Shown in pieces: positions 35,938 to 48,505 of a stretch of 64,000 nt of DNA. Each line of letters starts with the position of its first letter. The stretch's first letter is position 1. Location: the NCBI RefSeq assembly GCF_020520425.1, contig NC_079491.1, positions 99,603,152 to 99,667,151 of the forward strand, given 5' to 3'. The stretch comes from Spinacia oleracea (lineage: Eukaryota; Streptophyta; Magnoliopsida; Caryophyllales; Amaranthaceae). The notes beneath the pieces were generated by a model. The model was not told where the DNA came from and ran no database searches. It worked only from the letters and a program-made list of their open reading frames with translations. Position numbers and translations under genes: made by a program.

Positions 35938-36114
35938 TGTTGTGAAATAGAGAAAGGAAATAGGGAGAGAACAACGGTGTCTATTTTATTCCATGAACAA
36001 AAGAGGTATATATATACAGAGTAGGGTTTGCTTGGAGAACAATAAACCCTAAGATCTAGAATACTATGAAATATACTTAGGGGTATAATGGGCATCCACA
36101 TAATATTCATAACA
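35938..36114 (-). repeat. 5' LTR of the Ale-type element
   Basis: 177 bp, nearly identical to 30569-30745. CTTCT follows at 36115-36119. Confidence 0.93.
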
Positions 36115-36119
36115 CTTCT

Positions 36120-36953
36120 TTCGTTTTCTTCTCTTCTCTAAAACTCCATGGTTATCATCAACCTATGTATTTTTCAATTTACAATTATTAACCTGCGTAA
36201 AACTGAGTTTGCTTATTTTTTTTTTAAAAAAAACACTATTAGAACGAAAGCAACTAAAGCCATATAAATCCCGAAAATTAATTTCAACATGTAGTTAGGA
36301 AAAGTAATTTTAATCGGTACCGAGTGTCCAAGTATGTTTTATATCATAAAACTAATGATTATTAGGTGGGTTAAAGATGATACTAATGTATTTGATTCTT
36401 ATTTTTGTGGGTTTGGATGGTTAAAAATCCAGATAACATGATTGTGTTTTGTTTTTACAGAGTATGTAAATGGATTTTCTGAAGCAGTTTTTTTTTGGGT
36501 GATGCAAATTGTTTTTTTTTGAAAGATTGTGGTCAAACAAATAAACGGATAAGATTCGATCTTTAAAATTGAACGGGTGAGATTCAGTATAATTATAGTG
36601 GCTACCATTTTATTGTAGCCATTGAAAAATCTTCCGATATATAATAACAACTATAGAATATGAAGAGTTACTATATGATATAGAAGATTAACTATTTCTC
36701 TACAATAGAAATATATAGTACGGAGTATATGATATAAAACAATCAATATTTTTGTGTATACATAATTAAGTAATTGGATTCCTATCAAAATGACATCAAA
36801 AAGATATTGTATGAATATTAGAGTAATTATATTACATATAAGTACAACTATATCAACTTAAGAGTTACTATATGATATTTGCAGTAACTATGTCACATAT
36901 ATTAATAAATATATTATTAAAATTTATTGTATAACTAGTAGCGTAACTATATA
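36120..36953. other. Continuation of the AT-rich repeat
   Basis: Carries on the sequence interrupted at 30564. GTTACTATATGAT-like words return from 36640. No coding frame, RNA gene or further element ends seen. Confidence 0.55.
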
Positions 36954-37208
36954 CTACCTCCGTTTCAAAAAGATCTTTACAGTTACTATTTGCACAGACT
37001 CCAATGCAATATTTAACTACTAATATATCCAATTTCGTATGTCAAAAAATTATAAAAATTTGATATTCTGAAAATACATCCCGAGACCAATCTAACAAGA
37101 TCTTACATGTAACGTTTTGATGTATATATTGGTGAGAATTTACGGTTAAAGTTTTTATACTTTGGACACATTTTCCAAAGCGTAAAGAACTTTTTGAAAC
37201 GGAGGCAG
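36954..37208. mobile_element. Stowaway-type MITE
   Basis: 255 bp flanked by TA on both sides. The terminal inverted repeats read CTACCTCCGTTTCAAAAAG on the left and, as reverse complement, CTGCCTCCGTTTCAAAAAG on the right. They match over about 24 of 27 positions. It is the element nearest to the PUS10 start codon, about 370 bp upstream. Confidence 0.9.
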
Positions 37209-37210
37209 TA

Positions 37211-37580
37211 TATATTACATATAAGTGGAACTATATCAACGTAAGAGTTACTATATGGACCGCGCATTTTTTTAGATCACGTGAACATTGATGGTCCATG
37301 CATTTTTAAAATATTGTAAAATATCTAAAATATCCTCGTACACACTAATAATAGCGTCAACCTGGTCCATACAAGTGGAATCGACCAAACAAGGCCTTAG
37401 CCTGAAATTGGGCACAAATTATTTTCAATTTTTTTTCCTCCAACTTTCTTTGCCCGACTCGCCTTCTTTCTTTGGGCGGGTGTTTCAGAATTCTCTGTGC
37501 TTTGATTTGAGTGATACGCCTGCCAGTGCCGCCATTACAATTCAACTGCTTCTCTCTCCTCCGCACTTTTCCACTCCAGC
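37211..37580 (+). other. Upstream region and 5' UTR of the pseudouridine synthase gene
   Basis: The rest of the AT-rich repeat up to about 37290, then a gradual change to more mixed composition with C/T-rich stretches (37435-37560) before the ATG at 37581. The transcription start cannot be fixed from sequence alone, and I see no clear TATA box. Confidence 0.45.
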
Positions 37581-40500
37581 ATGGGGGCGAGCAACGCTGA
37601 CGAGGAGCTCCGCCTTCTCGACGATGTATTACGCTCGCTGCCGCCGGCGGCAGTGAATGATCTCCTAACCCTGCGAGTAATACTCTTTCTGCCTTACCTA
37701 TTTTCCTTCCTTTTATTTTATATAAAAGTGATTTAGATGTATCATTGCAATGTTTTCAACTGCTAATTGAACATTGATCCAGTGTTTCATCATCCTTGAA
37801 AAAAAAATCATGTCTAGTTTCACATTAAAACAGTCTGCTTGAATTCAAAAACTTAATTTTTGTGGACGATATAGCAAAAGATTGATTGTAAAGCAATGTT
37901 CGATTAATAAACTGCCCATGAACAGCGATTCTAAACACGCGAATACGGAGTATATATGTTTTGATAGAACAAAACATGCCAGGGGGTATGTGTGAGTGGT
38001 ACACCTTTGGAGTAATTTAACAATACTAGGTAGTGAATTGAGTTTCCGTATGCTTTATTGTACTGCGAATTAGGTAACACTGTATTGCTAATAAATTGGT
38101 ACCATTCATACTGTTACATTGTGTTTTTGCGGGGAGAACATTATGTTTGCGCATATTTTTTCTTCAAATTTGAGTGATTGCATTAAACCCTCAAAATTCT
38201 ATGTTATATTTGTCTGAAAAATGTCATGCATGTTCCAATAATGTTGTTGATGTATGGTGGTACTCGCAGTTATGTCCTCAATGTATTCTCCGATTATTTG
38301 GGAAATATGGGCCAATTTACACTCACTATTCCCGAATCTCTACTGTATTGGCGGAAGTTGTTCAACATCAGCCTAGCTCTGATGACCCTCTGTTGAAAGA
38401 GTCGGCCAATGAGGATGGTATTTGCAGTGTTTGTTTTGGAATTCTTCAGTTTATTTGTGTGGATGAGAAACAAACATTGGTGAACAAGGGTTGTGCCAGT
38501 GACTTTGCTGCACTAATCTATGAACTGGCGAGGAAGGATGGTCATCAAGCTGATAGCTTATCCCTTGAAGTCTCTATACCACCAATTATTGTGGAGAACG
38601 AAAATGCTGTCAGGTATCAGGCTGACTTGCCCATTTTCCTATTTGATATATCATCATGTTATGGTTCCTAAATAAAATTATCATTTACGATCTTATGCAA
38701 ATATGCATGAACCTTTCAGTTTATGTGTGTTAAATTGTTTTTATTTATGTGTAGGTTGTCTATGAAACAGAAGTACAGTTCTGAGGATTGGTTCCAAGAA
38801 ATGCTCCAGTCTGAATTCATTTCAGTCAAGGATGCCCTAAAGCTGTCTATCACAGAGCCTCTTGAAACGTTGTTGGTGAGTACGACTACTCTGTTAGGTG
38901 AATATATATTATTTAAAGCACATGTGGTCTAAGTCATTTCTTTCAAACTTATATCTTTGTAACCAAAATTGTGATTTGTTGTTGACACTAATTTATTAAA
39001 AAGAACATAAAAAATGAGATTATTCTACCAAGGTTCCCAATATTAAGCTGTGAGGTTGCACAGGGTGTCAAATCTGGTTCAAGCTCTTTCCGTGTTCGGT
39101 TGACTTATACTTCTTCTGAGATGCCAATGAAGACTGATAATGGAAAAGAGAATAACCAAGGCAGCAAGAAGCGGAAAATAGGCAAGTTTATACTTTCCCC
39201 TCATTGCTTCTGTACATCTGTGTGATATTTGGTGTTGCCTCTAAAAGTTGCTACCTTTTGAGTTGGTAAGGAGAGTTACAAAGCTTGGAGTTTTTTTTTG
39301 TTTGTTGTCTGCTAAGTGTTATTGTTCTGTACTGAAGCTGGAACTCTGAATTAGTCTGGTAAGACTTTGAAGATCGAACCCAGAACAAATTACATCAAAA
39401 CTGTAAAACAGGAAGATGTTTTGTTCAATGGCATCACTTGCTGCATGTGAAGTATATTGTTGATTATCATTGTTATTGTTTTCATGGAATAACATTCATC
39501 AGGGCTATGGTATCCTTGCGTATGGGGCATATCCTCAGTGATTACACGTGCCTTCCAATATTGAAGTAGTCTATTTATTGGAACAGGAAGAAGGTCTGAA
39601 ATTACTGACACTGAAGTACATTTGAAGCAATGTTCAGACAGTTTGCAAGAAATAAAATCCTTCAGACTGTTGGAGAAGGTAATTTTTATTTTCTTTCTAC
39701 CCACTTGATGATAATTGTGCCTGTTAAATGGTGGTACTCAAGAAAAACTAAGGTCAGAGTACCTGTGGTGTTAATTTTCTTTTTGTTTCTTCTCCTATCT
39801 GTTGTAGCATTGTTTTTCAGCTCGGGCATAACACACTTAATGGCTTGAGCGCAATAGCTCATCCTTTCCTTCCTTTTTGTCTTATGACCAAAATCCAAAA
39901 TATGTGGCAAAATCTGATGGAAGCATTATTACAACTCGTTGCTGCCTGCTTTTATACATCTATGTTGGACTTGCAATTGAGAAGAATGTTTTTCTAGGAC
40001 TTATAAACTGAACTTGATGCCTTAAATTACCTTTAAGCTTTGACAATATCAGAGAAGTTATGCTTACAGTTTTTTACATATGCCAGGGCCCGGGGTACCT
40101 AAACATAGGTAAAACCACATATAGAATGTGAATTTAAGGCTATTCTAAAAAGGGAATTTAATGACTGTTCTAGAAGGTAGAATTAACGACTATTCTATTT
40201 ATTTATTTTTGACGAAAATTAACGACTCTTCTAGAAGGTGCATTAGACATCGAAAACTTGTGTGTGGGTGTACCCATTTTTTGGTTCATCTGGTGTATAG
40301 ACTATTATTTCAATGACCTAGTTTACCTTCATTTAGAAAATTGCTTAGTTCTACGTATTCTAACTTGTTTTACTTCTAACCTTAGATATCAGCTTGCAGT
40401 TTGGAGGTTCTTTGTTCCAGCACTCCTATCTATATTGGGGGTAGATACTTGAAGGTATGCCATTTATTACATATTCTCTAATTCTCAAAACCCTAAAATT

Positions 40501-43500
40501 TAGCCTCTGAAATCTAAATTTATCCTTTTATTTACGTTTTTTTCGTTTTGCTTTCTTCATGTACATAATTCCTTGATGGCTTGTTGTTTAAGTTGGCTCC
40601 AATAAAACCACCTAACTAAACAAAGAAATTAGTCCATGAAACCACTTACAGGTTCTGAGATAATTTAGTCTCATTTCCATGTCTTTCTACATTCAATATT
40701 GGATGTAGAAGATCATCCAATTAGGCATGACACTCGGTAGACTAATAAGAGATTTGGTGTGAGTCTAAAATTCTATCACATTACCATATTATACTTTTCA
40801 AAGTTTCTCTTTGATAGCAGTCTTGATTTTCCTGACTAAGTTCTAAATTGATTGTCCATGATGGAACAATTTGGATGCGTTATAAATATGTCAATAACAA
40901 TGAAGATCCAGGTTGATATACTTCAATTTATTTCACTACCACCGTCTTAATAAAATTCTTTTAAAGCAATCTACGGAGGCCATCCTTTTTCTTGCTTAAG
41001 TCTATTAGTGGCTCATATTGCCAATCCTTAAACGGATTATGAAATCTAGCGGTGATTGTTATCATGTTTCTGGACTCTTAAGTGGAATATGCCTTGTGCA
41101 CTTTTTGCTTCTTACTCTTATGAGCTCTTAAAAATTATGGTTCCCTATCTGTTTTAATAAAAATATGGTGTCCAACTCCAGTAAAAACATTGGTTATAAT
41201 TTGGTATGTATTCTAGGTTTTGATGTAATCGTGAGCTCATAGTTTAGTATATGAAGCAGCTTGGATACCTTGGCTTCCTTAGATTGGTTTGGGATTCATG
41301 CTTTATTTATCATGTTGCAGTATTCTAGAAATGTGAGTCAATCACGATGGATTATTGACGATGAAAGAATGGGAGAGGCATCTGTTGAGGTAATACCTGC
41401 ATGGCTACATAACATGATGCGTTACTTTCCTGCTTTTTTTCCCCTAAGAGTTGACAGCTGATTTTGACAACTTTTGTCGTAACTTATCAGGAGATTGTGG
41501 GAACCAGCATTCTTCCGCTGTGCAAGGGTGATAATTACAAATTCCATGCTGCTGGTAGAGAGGACATAGATGTACTGAGCATGTGAGTTCTTGTTTTTGA
41601 ATAACTTTAAGAATAATCACTCTAATTTAGTCCTGGTGCGAGTTTCAGGTCCGGATGTTGGGCTCTGGACGTCCTTTCTTACTTGAAATTCAAAATCCTC
41701 GAATGTTGCCATCAGAATTGTCACTAAAAGAGATGGAAACTAAAATCAATAGTCTGGAAGGCAAATTGGTAAGAGAGGACCAAACTGCTTCGAATGCTGT
41801 CATTTCCTCTATGTCATTTTTTGGTATTTGTGGACTTCAGTTTTTGTCCCACGTCTAGACTTCTTCAATCAATTCTATTTGAGTAGTTCTCATCTGTTTG
41901 CTTAGGTGAAGGTGAAAAATCTGAAGGTTGTTGATGAACAAGGTTGGACCCTAATGCGTGAAGGAGAAGCAGAAAAGCAGGTTAGCCTCATTGGAAGTAA
42001 CCATATTTCTTGTTTTTGGTACTCTGTTCGTCCCTTATACTCTTTGAGGTGTTCCTATTGATTGCAGCATACGGTTTTTTTTGTTAATTTTTTGTCTTTT
42101 CCCCTAAAGTTGAGTGACCCACCAACATACCCAAAATTCCTTTACATTAATTTCACTCTTTGAACATTTCCCTATTTTGCAATTGTTTAAGGACAGAGGG
42201 GGTGTTTTTTTTAGCTCAATTCATGCATATGTTTGACCCAAAAAACATGCTTCTGTACTGTTCTTTCACGCAGAAGCAATATGCGGCCCTAGTGTGGATT
42301 TCTCGTCAACTTGAGGATAAAGACTTGGTTACTATATCTTCACTAAAAGATTTGGTGAGTTTTCTGTTGAATAATGTCCCCACGCTCTTCATTAGGTTTA
42401 AAAACAATTATGACATTGTTGATTGACATGTTAATTGTTTACAATTGCTTTACAATTACACTTGTTTTCGTATATGTGACATTAACATGACCATGTTTCC
42501 TATATTCCTAGTCTCATCTTTGGGGCGAAATAAGCCGATTACATTGCCTATATTGGTAAGGTTAAGCTAGTTTTTCCTTCTACGGTCTGTGATGGAAGCA
42601 AGCAAGTGCACTAGATCTATTGTGGATGTTCCTGCGGGAAAGGCTATGCTAGGGAGTTTTTTCGTAGTAATAGTGGGCGGGTCTCATGCATTTTGCTATC
42701 ACTTTTTATAGATGTTATTTCCCTCGAAGCGACCGGTCAAAGGAATTGATCCGTGCTCATGCTTTGGGCGAGGGGTTCGTGTGTGTGTGTGTGAGGGGGG
42801 GGGGGGGGGGGGGGGGGTTAACTGCTATTGTTTATGAAAGCTATCACTTCCCTTTCCTGTCACTTATTTGTGGAATGGAAAGATATTCTACTTGTATTAC
42901 TATTGTGAGCTTATAATTCATTGAAATGCAAGTATCATTTGCAGTTTGTTTGGTTAGCAATAATGGAGGGAAGGAGAAGAGTGGGCTGTATTCTCCTTCC
43001 ATATTTGTCCAATAGTGAAAGGATTTAGTTTATCAAAAGGCGAAAGACTATGGATCCCTCCTATTCATTCCCTCCCAGTTCCCATTTTGTCATCTCATAT
43101 CCAAAGAAGGGAAAATAGATCCCACTATCCTCCCTGCCCTTCCTTCCAAAATCGTTCATCCACATTTCCACACTGTTAAATAGGAAGGCGATCTTGTCCA
43201 GCACTTCATATGACATTCCAAAATATCAAGCAGTGGCTGCCCCTGAAAAGGAGGTGATCTAGCCGCACTGGTTTCTGGAGAATGAATAAAGGTTTACCTG
43301 AAATGTTTTTCTTTCACTTAAATAGAATGCTGTATTCGTTCTCACACATTTGACCGTAGCTTATAATGATAATTATTAGGATTGGCAAGCGTGCCAGATC
43401 ATGTCCTCCAAGCATTTTATTTTGAACTTGCATATGCACACATAACTGATCCATGATGCAGATTAGTGTGTTTTCAGCTTCCCTTTTGTACTTGGAATGT

Positions 43501-45109
43501 ATGTGGCTTACATTTCCAAGGGGTGTTAATTGATAAAATGCCTGTTTTTTGTAGCTTGTTATTTTGGGAGTACGTCTCCTATTATGTTCATCCTAAATTT
43601 CCTGAACATTGTCTCTGTATTATGATAGTTATTTTGCAACTAATTACAATTTCTCTGTTTGCTTATTGGATAGAAATTATTACAGAGAACCCCGGTGAGA
43701 GTACTTCATCGTCGAAGTCCTCTAGAACGTGAAAAGATAATCCATTCGTGAGACTTCTATCTTAAAGTGGTTTCTTTTTGTATATAAATCTTTGGATGCT
43801 TGGTGTTTTCCTCACCTGGGATAATCAATTCCCCCCCCCCCCCCCACCCGCTCTTTTCTTTTCTAATATTATTAAATGCAGGATGAGTATTGAGAAGATG
43901 TCTGGAAGTACCCAGTATTTCCTCCTGCATCTCTGCACACAGGTACTTCCCATTGCCATACGTTGACCTATTTGAGCTATCAATTGTTTGATACTTTGAC
44001 GCATGATTGAATGGCGAATCCTCTTTTATGGACATTTTTTTTTAAGGAAGGGGTATCACTTTTGCAAATCTTCTAATTTTGTCTGTTATTAAGGTCTAGG
44101 TCCTTTGGTTAAAATAAAATAAAAATGAATCTCCCCCTTAAATTACACTTGTTTTGTCTTTTCTTTTGGTAACTGTTTTTGGCTTTTGGGGTTAGCATGC
44201 TTGTTGGTATGGCTTAAATTGCAAAATGTTAACAAAAGGTAACGGAGATTAATATGGCTACAAATTGCTGCCAAGTAAATGGTGATCAGCTTTTTGAACT
44301 GTTATTTGGATACCAATAATACAAGATCTAAATTGTAGGCTGGAACATATATCAAAGAATTTGTTCACGGAGATCTTGGACGTACATATCCAAGGTATGT
44401 TGATATTTTATTTCTCATATTTTTATTCAATGTATAGTTTCCTTGTCTCCATATCAGAGATAATTTTATGCTTGGTATAGCCGAGTAATGGGGCATCATA
44501 ATTCCTAGCGCCATGTTAGGGAAGGAGATGTTAATAATGGTTAGTTTCCAATGCTCGATATTAAGTGATGAAATATGAACCAGGGGATGGGGATGGAAAT
44601 GATCGTGGTCTCGTGGATAACATAAATGGGCTTGTAGAGAATACGGAGTAACATAGTAAAATATCAACCTTGATGGAGAAAGGAATTTCCATTCTGTTAC
44701 AGACCTTACAGGCTTACAGTATATTATTGTCGACTGGTGGAGTCTGGGACAGTGGATAACATGATGGTCTAGGCTGAATCAGTTAATAGGATCTGTTATA
44801 TTTAACTACCCAATGTTCCATTGAACTTTTTATCCTAACAAAGAATTTGAACACAATGAATTAAGATGTTATTTCCTTTCTTTTATATAATGTGAAACAA
44901 TGGTGTATAAATTACTGCTTCAGTGGATAACCCGAGAATGAAATTCATATCCTTCCTCTAGAGTTGGACCCTTGCCTCTGATTTGTGTTACAAGCTTACA
45001 ATGTGGTTTTCCTTTATGCTGCAGCCTTGGTTCGATTCTGGGTTGTCGGGTGGAGATTCTCCAACTTGATGTAACAGATGTGAAGATGGACTGTTTCCTG
45101 ACTGAATAA
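37581..45109 (+). CDS. PUS10: tRNA pseudouridine synthase PUS10 (15 exons)
   Basis: Predicted to convert uridine to pseudouridine in the T-loop region of tRNA (positions 54/55 in known PUS10 enzymes). Exons: 37581-37676, 38270-38613, 38755-38875, 39064-39181, 39587-39678, 40386-40454, 41321-41389, 41491-41571, 41649-41768, 41906-41980, 42274-42354, 43674-43747, 43882-43942, 44339-44394, 45025-45109. They join into 513 codons without a break, close to the family size. CPQC (residues 34-37) and CSVC (84-87) form the zinc-binding pair of the N-terminal accessory region. GREDID carries the catalytic Asp (about residue 328), followed by MLGSGRPFL. MREGEAEKQ, VLHRRSPLERE and AGTYIKEFVHGD are conserved catalytic-domain blocks. 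All introns are GT-AG except intron 4, whose donor is GC (AG|GCAAGT). The start was chosen because exon 1 ends in phase with exon 2. Exon 6 is the least certain because its frame differs from the longest local ORF. Confidence 0.93.
39182..39586 (+). other. GC-AG intron of PUS10
   Basis: The frame demands that exon 4 end at 39181 (AAATAG) and exon 5 begin at 39587. The donor is GCAAGT, the best consensus for the minor GC-AG class. A GT donor four bases further on would bring a stop into the next exon. Confidence 0.75.
42780..42817 (+). repeat. (GT)n followed by a 23-base G run, PUS10 intron 11
   Basis: GT repeats, then about 23 consecutive G (42795-42817). The run could fold as a G-quadruplex, but its length is also prone to sequencing error. 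Confidence 0.9.
43831..43849 (+). repeat. C-run near the 3' end of PUS10 intron 12
   Basis: Fifteen C, then ACCC, beginning about 50 bases before the acceptor at 43881. It sits where a polypyrimidine tract would be. Confidence 0.9.
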
Positions 45110-45545
45110 AGACATGGTTTACAACATTTGGAACAAACTCATCATCTTAATTACCTCGTCGACCATGGTTACCAGCTAAACGGCTTTATGTTTAGGGTAT
45201 TAGAGAAAATTATAGGGGCTTATTGCTGCTGAGGGTGAATCTACCCCTTGAAATTTCTGATTATACGTGGTGAAGTGGACAATAGAATTTGTAATTTATG
45301 TACTTTATCTAAATGACAGGTTCAGTTGTTCGTATGAATTCATATTATGGAAAGAAAGTTACCGTGTTTGCAATTTAAAAGAAAACAGAAGAGTGTTTAT
45401 TATGCAAATAGAAGTTATTAGCGGTTAACTTTTCAAAGTTAAGTAGTAAACTGTTCAATAAACTCTGGCAAATTTTCATACGGCGGGAAAAGCTTTTGAT
45501 TTTGCAAACGACCCTGCATTAATGTCATTATTGAGCATTTTCGTA
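45110..45545 (+). other. 3' flank of PUS10
   Basis: AATAAA overlaps the stop codon region (45104-45109), and more AT-rich possible polyadenylation text follows to about 45400. No further coding sequence. Confidence 0.5.
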
Positions 45546-45547
45546 TA

Positions 45548-46852
45548 ATGCAGAAAAGATTTTCTTTATGCAGAAAATAGAATTACCAAAAGGTCCCTAA
45601 TTCATTAATAAAAAATTATTATAAAAAAAACATCAATTATCAATCTTCCAAATAACTAACTTCCGGAGATTTCGAGCTTAACTTGTCACCCATATCTCCC
45701 TCACCAATCTTCCAGCTTTTATACCTTCAGCTGCCAACTACATTACACAAATAAAGTACTAATGTTTTCTAGACATTATGCTTAAGTAATCTGAAAGCAT
45801 CAAAACTTATGTTAAAATTGTTAAAATTATACCCCAGTAACCTTATAATTTAACCAATTTAAGTAACACCGTTGGTGATATTTTAGTTGGGTCAGATGAA
45901 CACCAACGTATTTCGTCAAGGCCTTTTCGAGTATATAGTAATATTAACGAGCAGTAATATTATTTTCAGCATTTAATTCATAGTTATAGTATGTCATGAA
46001 ATAATGATGCATAATATCACTTACTAACACCTAATGAATGTGAGCCAAGGATATTGATGACATAATGTACTCGATAATAATCAATACCCATAAAATACTA
46101 ATGTACTCGATACTGACGACATAACGTACTTTTTTTTTTACATAACGTACTTGAAATACATAGAAAAATAAAAATCACTAATAATATATAGAATTAATCG
46201 TTCGTACGTACCTAATAAATATTATTGCCCATTACTACATAAAAACATAATATTCAAAATAACTTATTGTATTTGTCCTTTTCTCCATGCTCTTGATGTG
46301 AACAACTAACTCTAGAATCCTAATACATACAAACTTAGGCAATAATATTAGTATTATCAAATAATAGAAGGAGTAAAATTATATGTTGGCCAGCTTTCTA
46401 ATTATATATTACGTGTGACCATATGTTGAGATAGATTATTAAGAGTATTAAGTAAACTAGTACACTTAGAAATACATTTGATGTAGGACTAATATACGAA
46501 GTATATATTAGAGTAGATGTGGGAGTCAACTACTTGTAATATACGAAGTATATATAGGTGCTTGCTTGTTATTTGAGTTAAAACATACTAACAAATTAAT
46601 TTTCTTTTAAAAAAAATGTAAGTCAGGGTAATACAATGTAGTAACGTAATTGACCTCAAAAAAAAAATACAGTAATGTAATTAGGGGGAGGCCGGCCAAG
46701 CACGGTCAATGCGAAGAGAGCACAAAATTCAGATTGACGAGCACAATCTATTATTCCGAACTATTCCATTTTTTTAATAATTTTTTTATTAATTAATGAA
46801 GGACCTTTTGGTAATTTAAATTTCTACATAAAGAAAATATTTTCTGCATTTA
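45548..46852. mobile_element. Candidate non-autonomous DNA element with inverted repeats of about 85 bp
   Basis: The left arm (about 45548-45633: TGCAGAAAAGATTTTC..., ACCAAAAGGTCC, ATTCATTAATAAAAAA) recurs in inverted form at about 46769-46852. The arms match well with a few substitutions. The 1.1-kb interior has no long frame. I could not find a target duplication with confidence, so class and exact ends are open. Confidence 0.6.
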
Positions 46853-48505
46853 GAAGCTATGATTACTAAACCAAACACAATTCTCAATTTACGTTGGTTT
46901 AAAAACTAATTTTCAGAATACCGTCCACGTAGGATCAAATACAAGCTTCGTATATTTTTTTGGATAAGTATAGAATTGCCAACATCAGTAGCGATGGCTC
47001 TTCGCTCCATCCCTTTTTGTTTGCCCTATTTTTCTTTTTGGATATACCTTTGAGATTGCACTATGCCCTTAAATGGTAAGTTTTCCCACTTGATCTCTCT
47101 CTATCTCTCTTTTCATAAGACCATTTTTCTATCTCATGTGCATTATTTACATCCAATTCTTTATAAAGAGGACTGTCTTCAATGGAACATAAAAAGGGGA
47201 AGGAGTGATTATAAAACAAAGGTCGTTGGAGGTGGTGTTCTCCACGGCAACACCAACAGGGAGACGACGATATTGTAAAGAGATAGTTTTTAAACCAATG
47301 CAAACGAGGAATTAGTTTTGATTTTAACAGTTTAAGGAGAAATCAATCTCTATCCTATTTGCCATTAGGTATCTTCTCCTCACGCCATCATCATGCTTGG
47401 CAAATCTTTATGTTTTTTTGGCCAATTAAGGATATAATTAAACACTTTGGGTATAGAACTTACTCAATCATTCTGCATTTGAAGAATTATTCATGGAAGG
47501 ACTTTGCAGATTTTCCTTAGTCCCACTGAGAATGTCAATGCAGGTTTTGGGAATGAAATTTAAGGAAATGCATAAACTCAATAACTATCCTTGTGTTTAT
47601 CGGTAGTTATGAATGTATTGGGGTGAGTTTGTGTATATAGGGAATAAGAGTAATTTTAGCAATCTATACAAACTCTTAATGTTGTACGAATTATCGAGTT
47701 TTGTGATGCTGTTTTGGCAGGTCTGAAGAAAGTAGTGGCATTCTTTTCATTGCTAATGGCTTAAAGCTAGTTTATCAAAAGAACGCAAAATGATTAAAAT
47801 TTGAGCACTTAGCCGACATGTTGATTCACTGTGATTTATGATACAAACATGAGAGGATGCATATACTTTATATTGTATGATGAGGAAATGAAATTTTGGC
47901 AGAGGGATATAATTTGTGCTGCTAGATCAAAAGGAGTTGTGCAAGGAGAATGAATAACTGAAGAAGATGATAGCAATAGCAGAGTTCATGAGAAGAACAA
48001 CATTATTATTTTGCTCATAATCATTTTTTTTCTTGGCAATTGTAGTGGTAATTTTGTTTAAATTGGGATTTTTTTTAATTAATTACGGTTTTTTTTTTTA
48101 TTTTTTTGGGTTTTTTTTTTGATTTTTTTGGGTTTTTTTTTTGGTATTTCTAATTAATTAATTTTTTATTTTTTAATTAGAATAATTCAAATATAATTAA
48201 CGGTTGATTAGGAGATGATTAGTGACTAATTGATCAGAATTTTGACTAAGGTAGTAATTGACAATAATAACTAAAGACCTAGGTAGTAATTGACAACAAT
48301 AACTAAAGACCTAGGTAGTAATTGACAACTTTTAACAAGCTAGGTAGTAGTTTACAAAGTCATCAAAGATCTAGTAGTAATTGGCAAATTTTCCCAAAAG
48401 AATAGAGCTCTCTTTCTCCTACTCCGTCTTATAACAACGGGATAGATAAATAAAAAAGTAAACAATTCAATTCAGAATCACGCCTTCACTTTTGTGTAGC
48501 AATTT
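46853..48505. other. Intergenic DNA between the two convergent genes
   Basis: No supported gene. T-rich homopolymer runs with GGG interruptions lie at 48060-48145. A tandem repeat with unit GTAGTAATTGACAA(C/T)AATAACTAAAGACC-like text lies at 48250-48380. The short frames around 47060-47300 on both strands overlap one another and show no family features. 48400-48505 is probably the 3' UTR of the oligopeptidase gene. Confidence 0.55.
48250..48380. repeat. Degenerate tandem repeat, unit about 34 bp
   Basis: Three good copies and one or two decayed copies of a unit containing AGGTAGTAATTGACAA and AACTAAAGACCT. Confidence 0.85.

Larger units (their letters stand above)
30569..36114 (-). mobile_element. 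Minus-strand Ale-type Ty1/Copia element, decayed interior
   Basis: 5546 bp with two 177-bp LTRs (30569-30745 and 35938-36114) that differ at only about two positions, flanked by CTTCT. The left LTR is followed by CTCCCCCTTGG, a purine tract on the minus strand. The right LTR is preceded by the minus-strand primer site CGTTATCAGCACC, the form seen in Ale/Retrofit-like Copia elements. The minus strand at 31060-30985 gives FKELHATTFEKLLNNIGL, matching the RNase H tail (TKxLPTxTFEKL...IG) of that group. No frame longer than about 90 codons survives inside. Direct tandem units of 46-50 bp lie at about 34570-34670. Confidence 0.88.

Noticed and set aside
40386..40452. Longest local frame at PUS10 exon 6 (ending LSILGVDT)
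   Set aside because: The family's conserved PIYIGGRYLK block lies in another frame of the same stretch, and only that frame joins neighbouring exons in phase.
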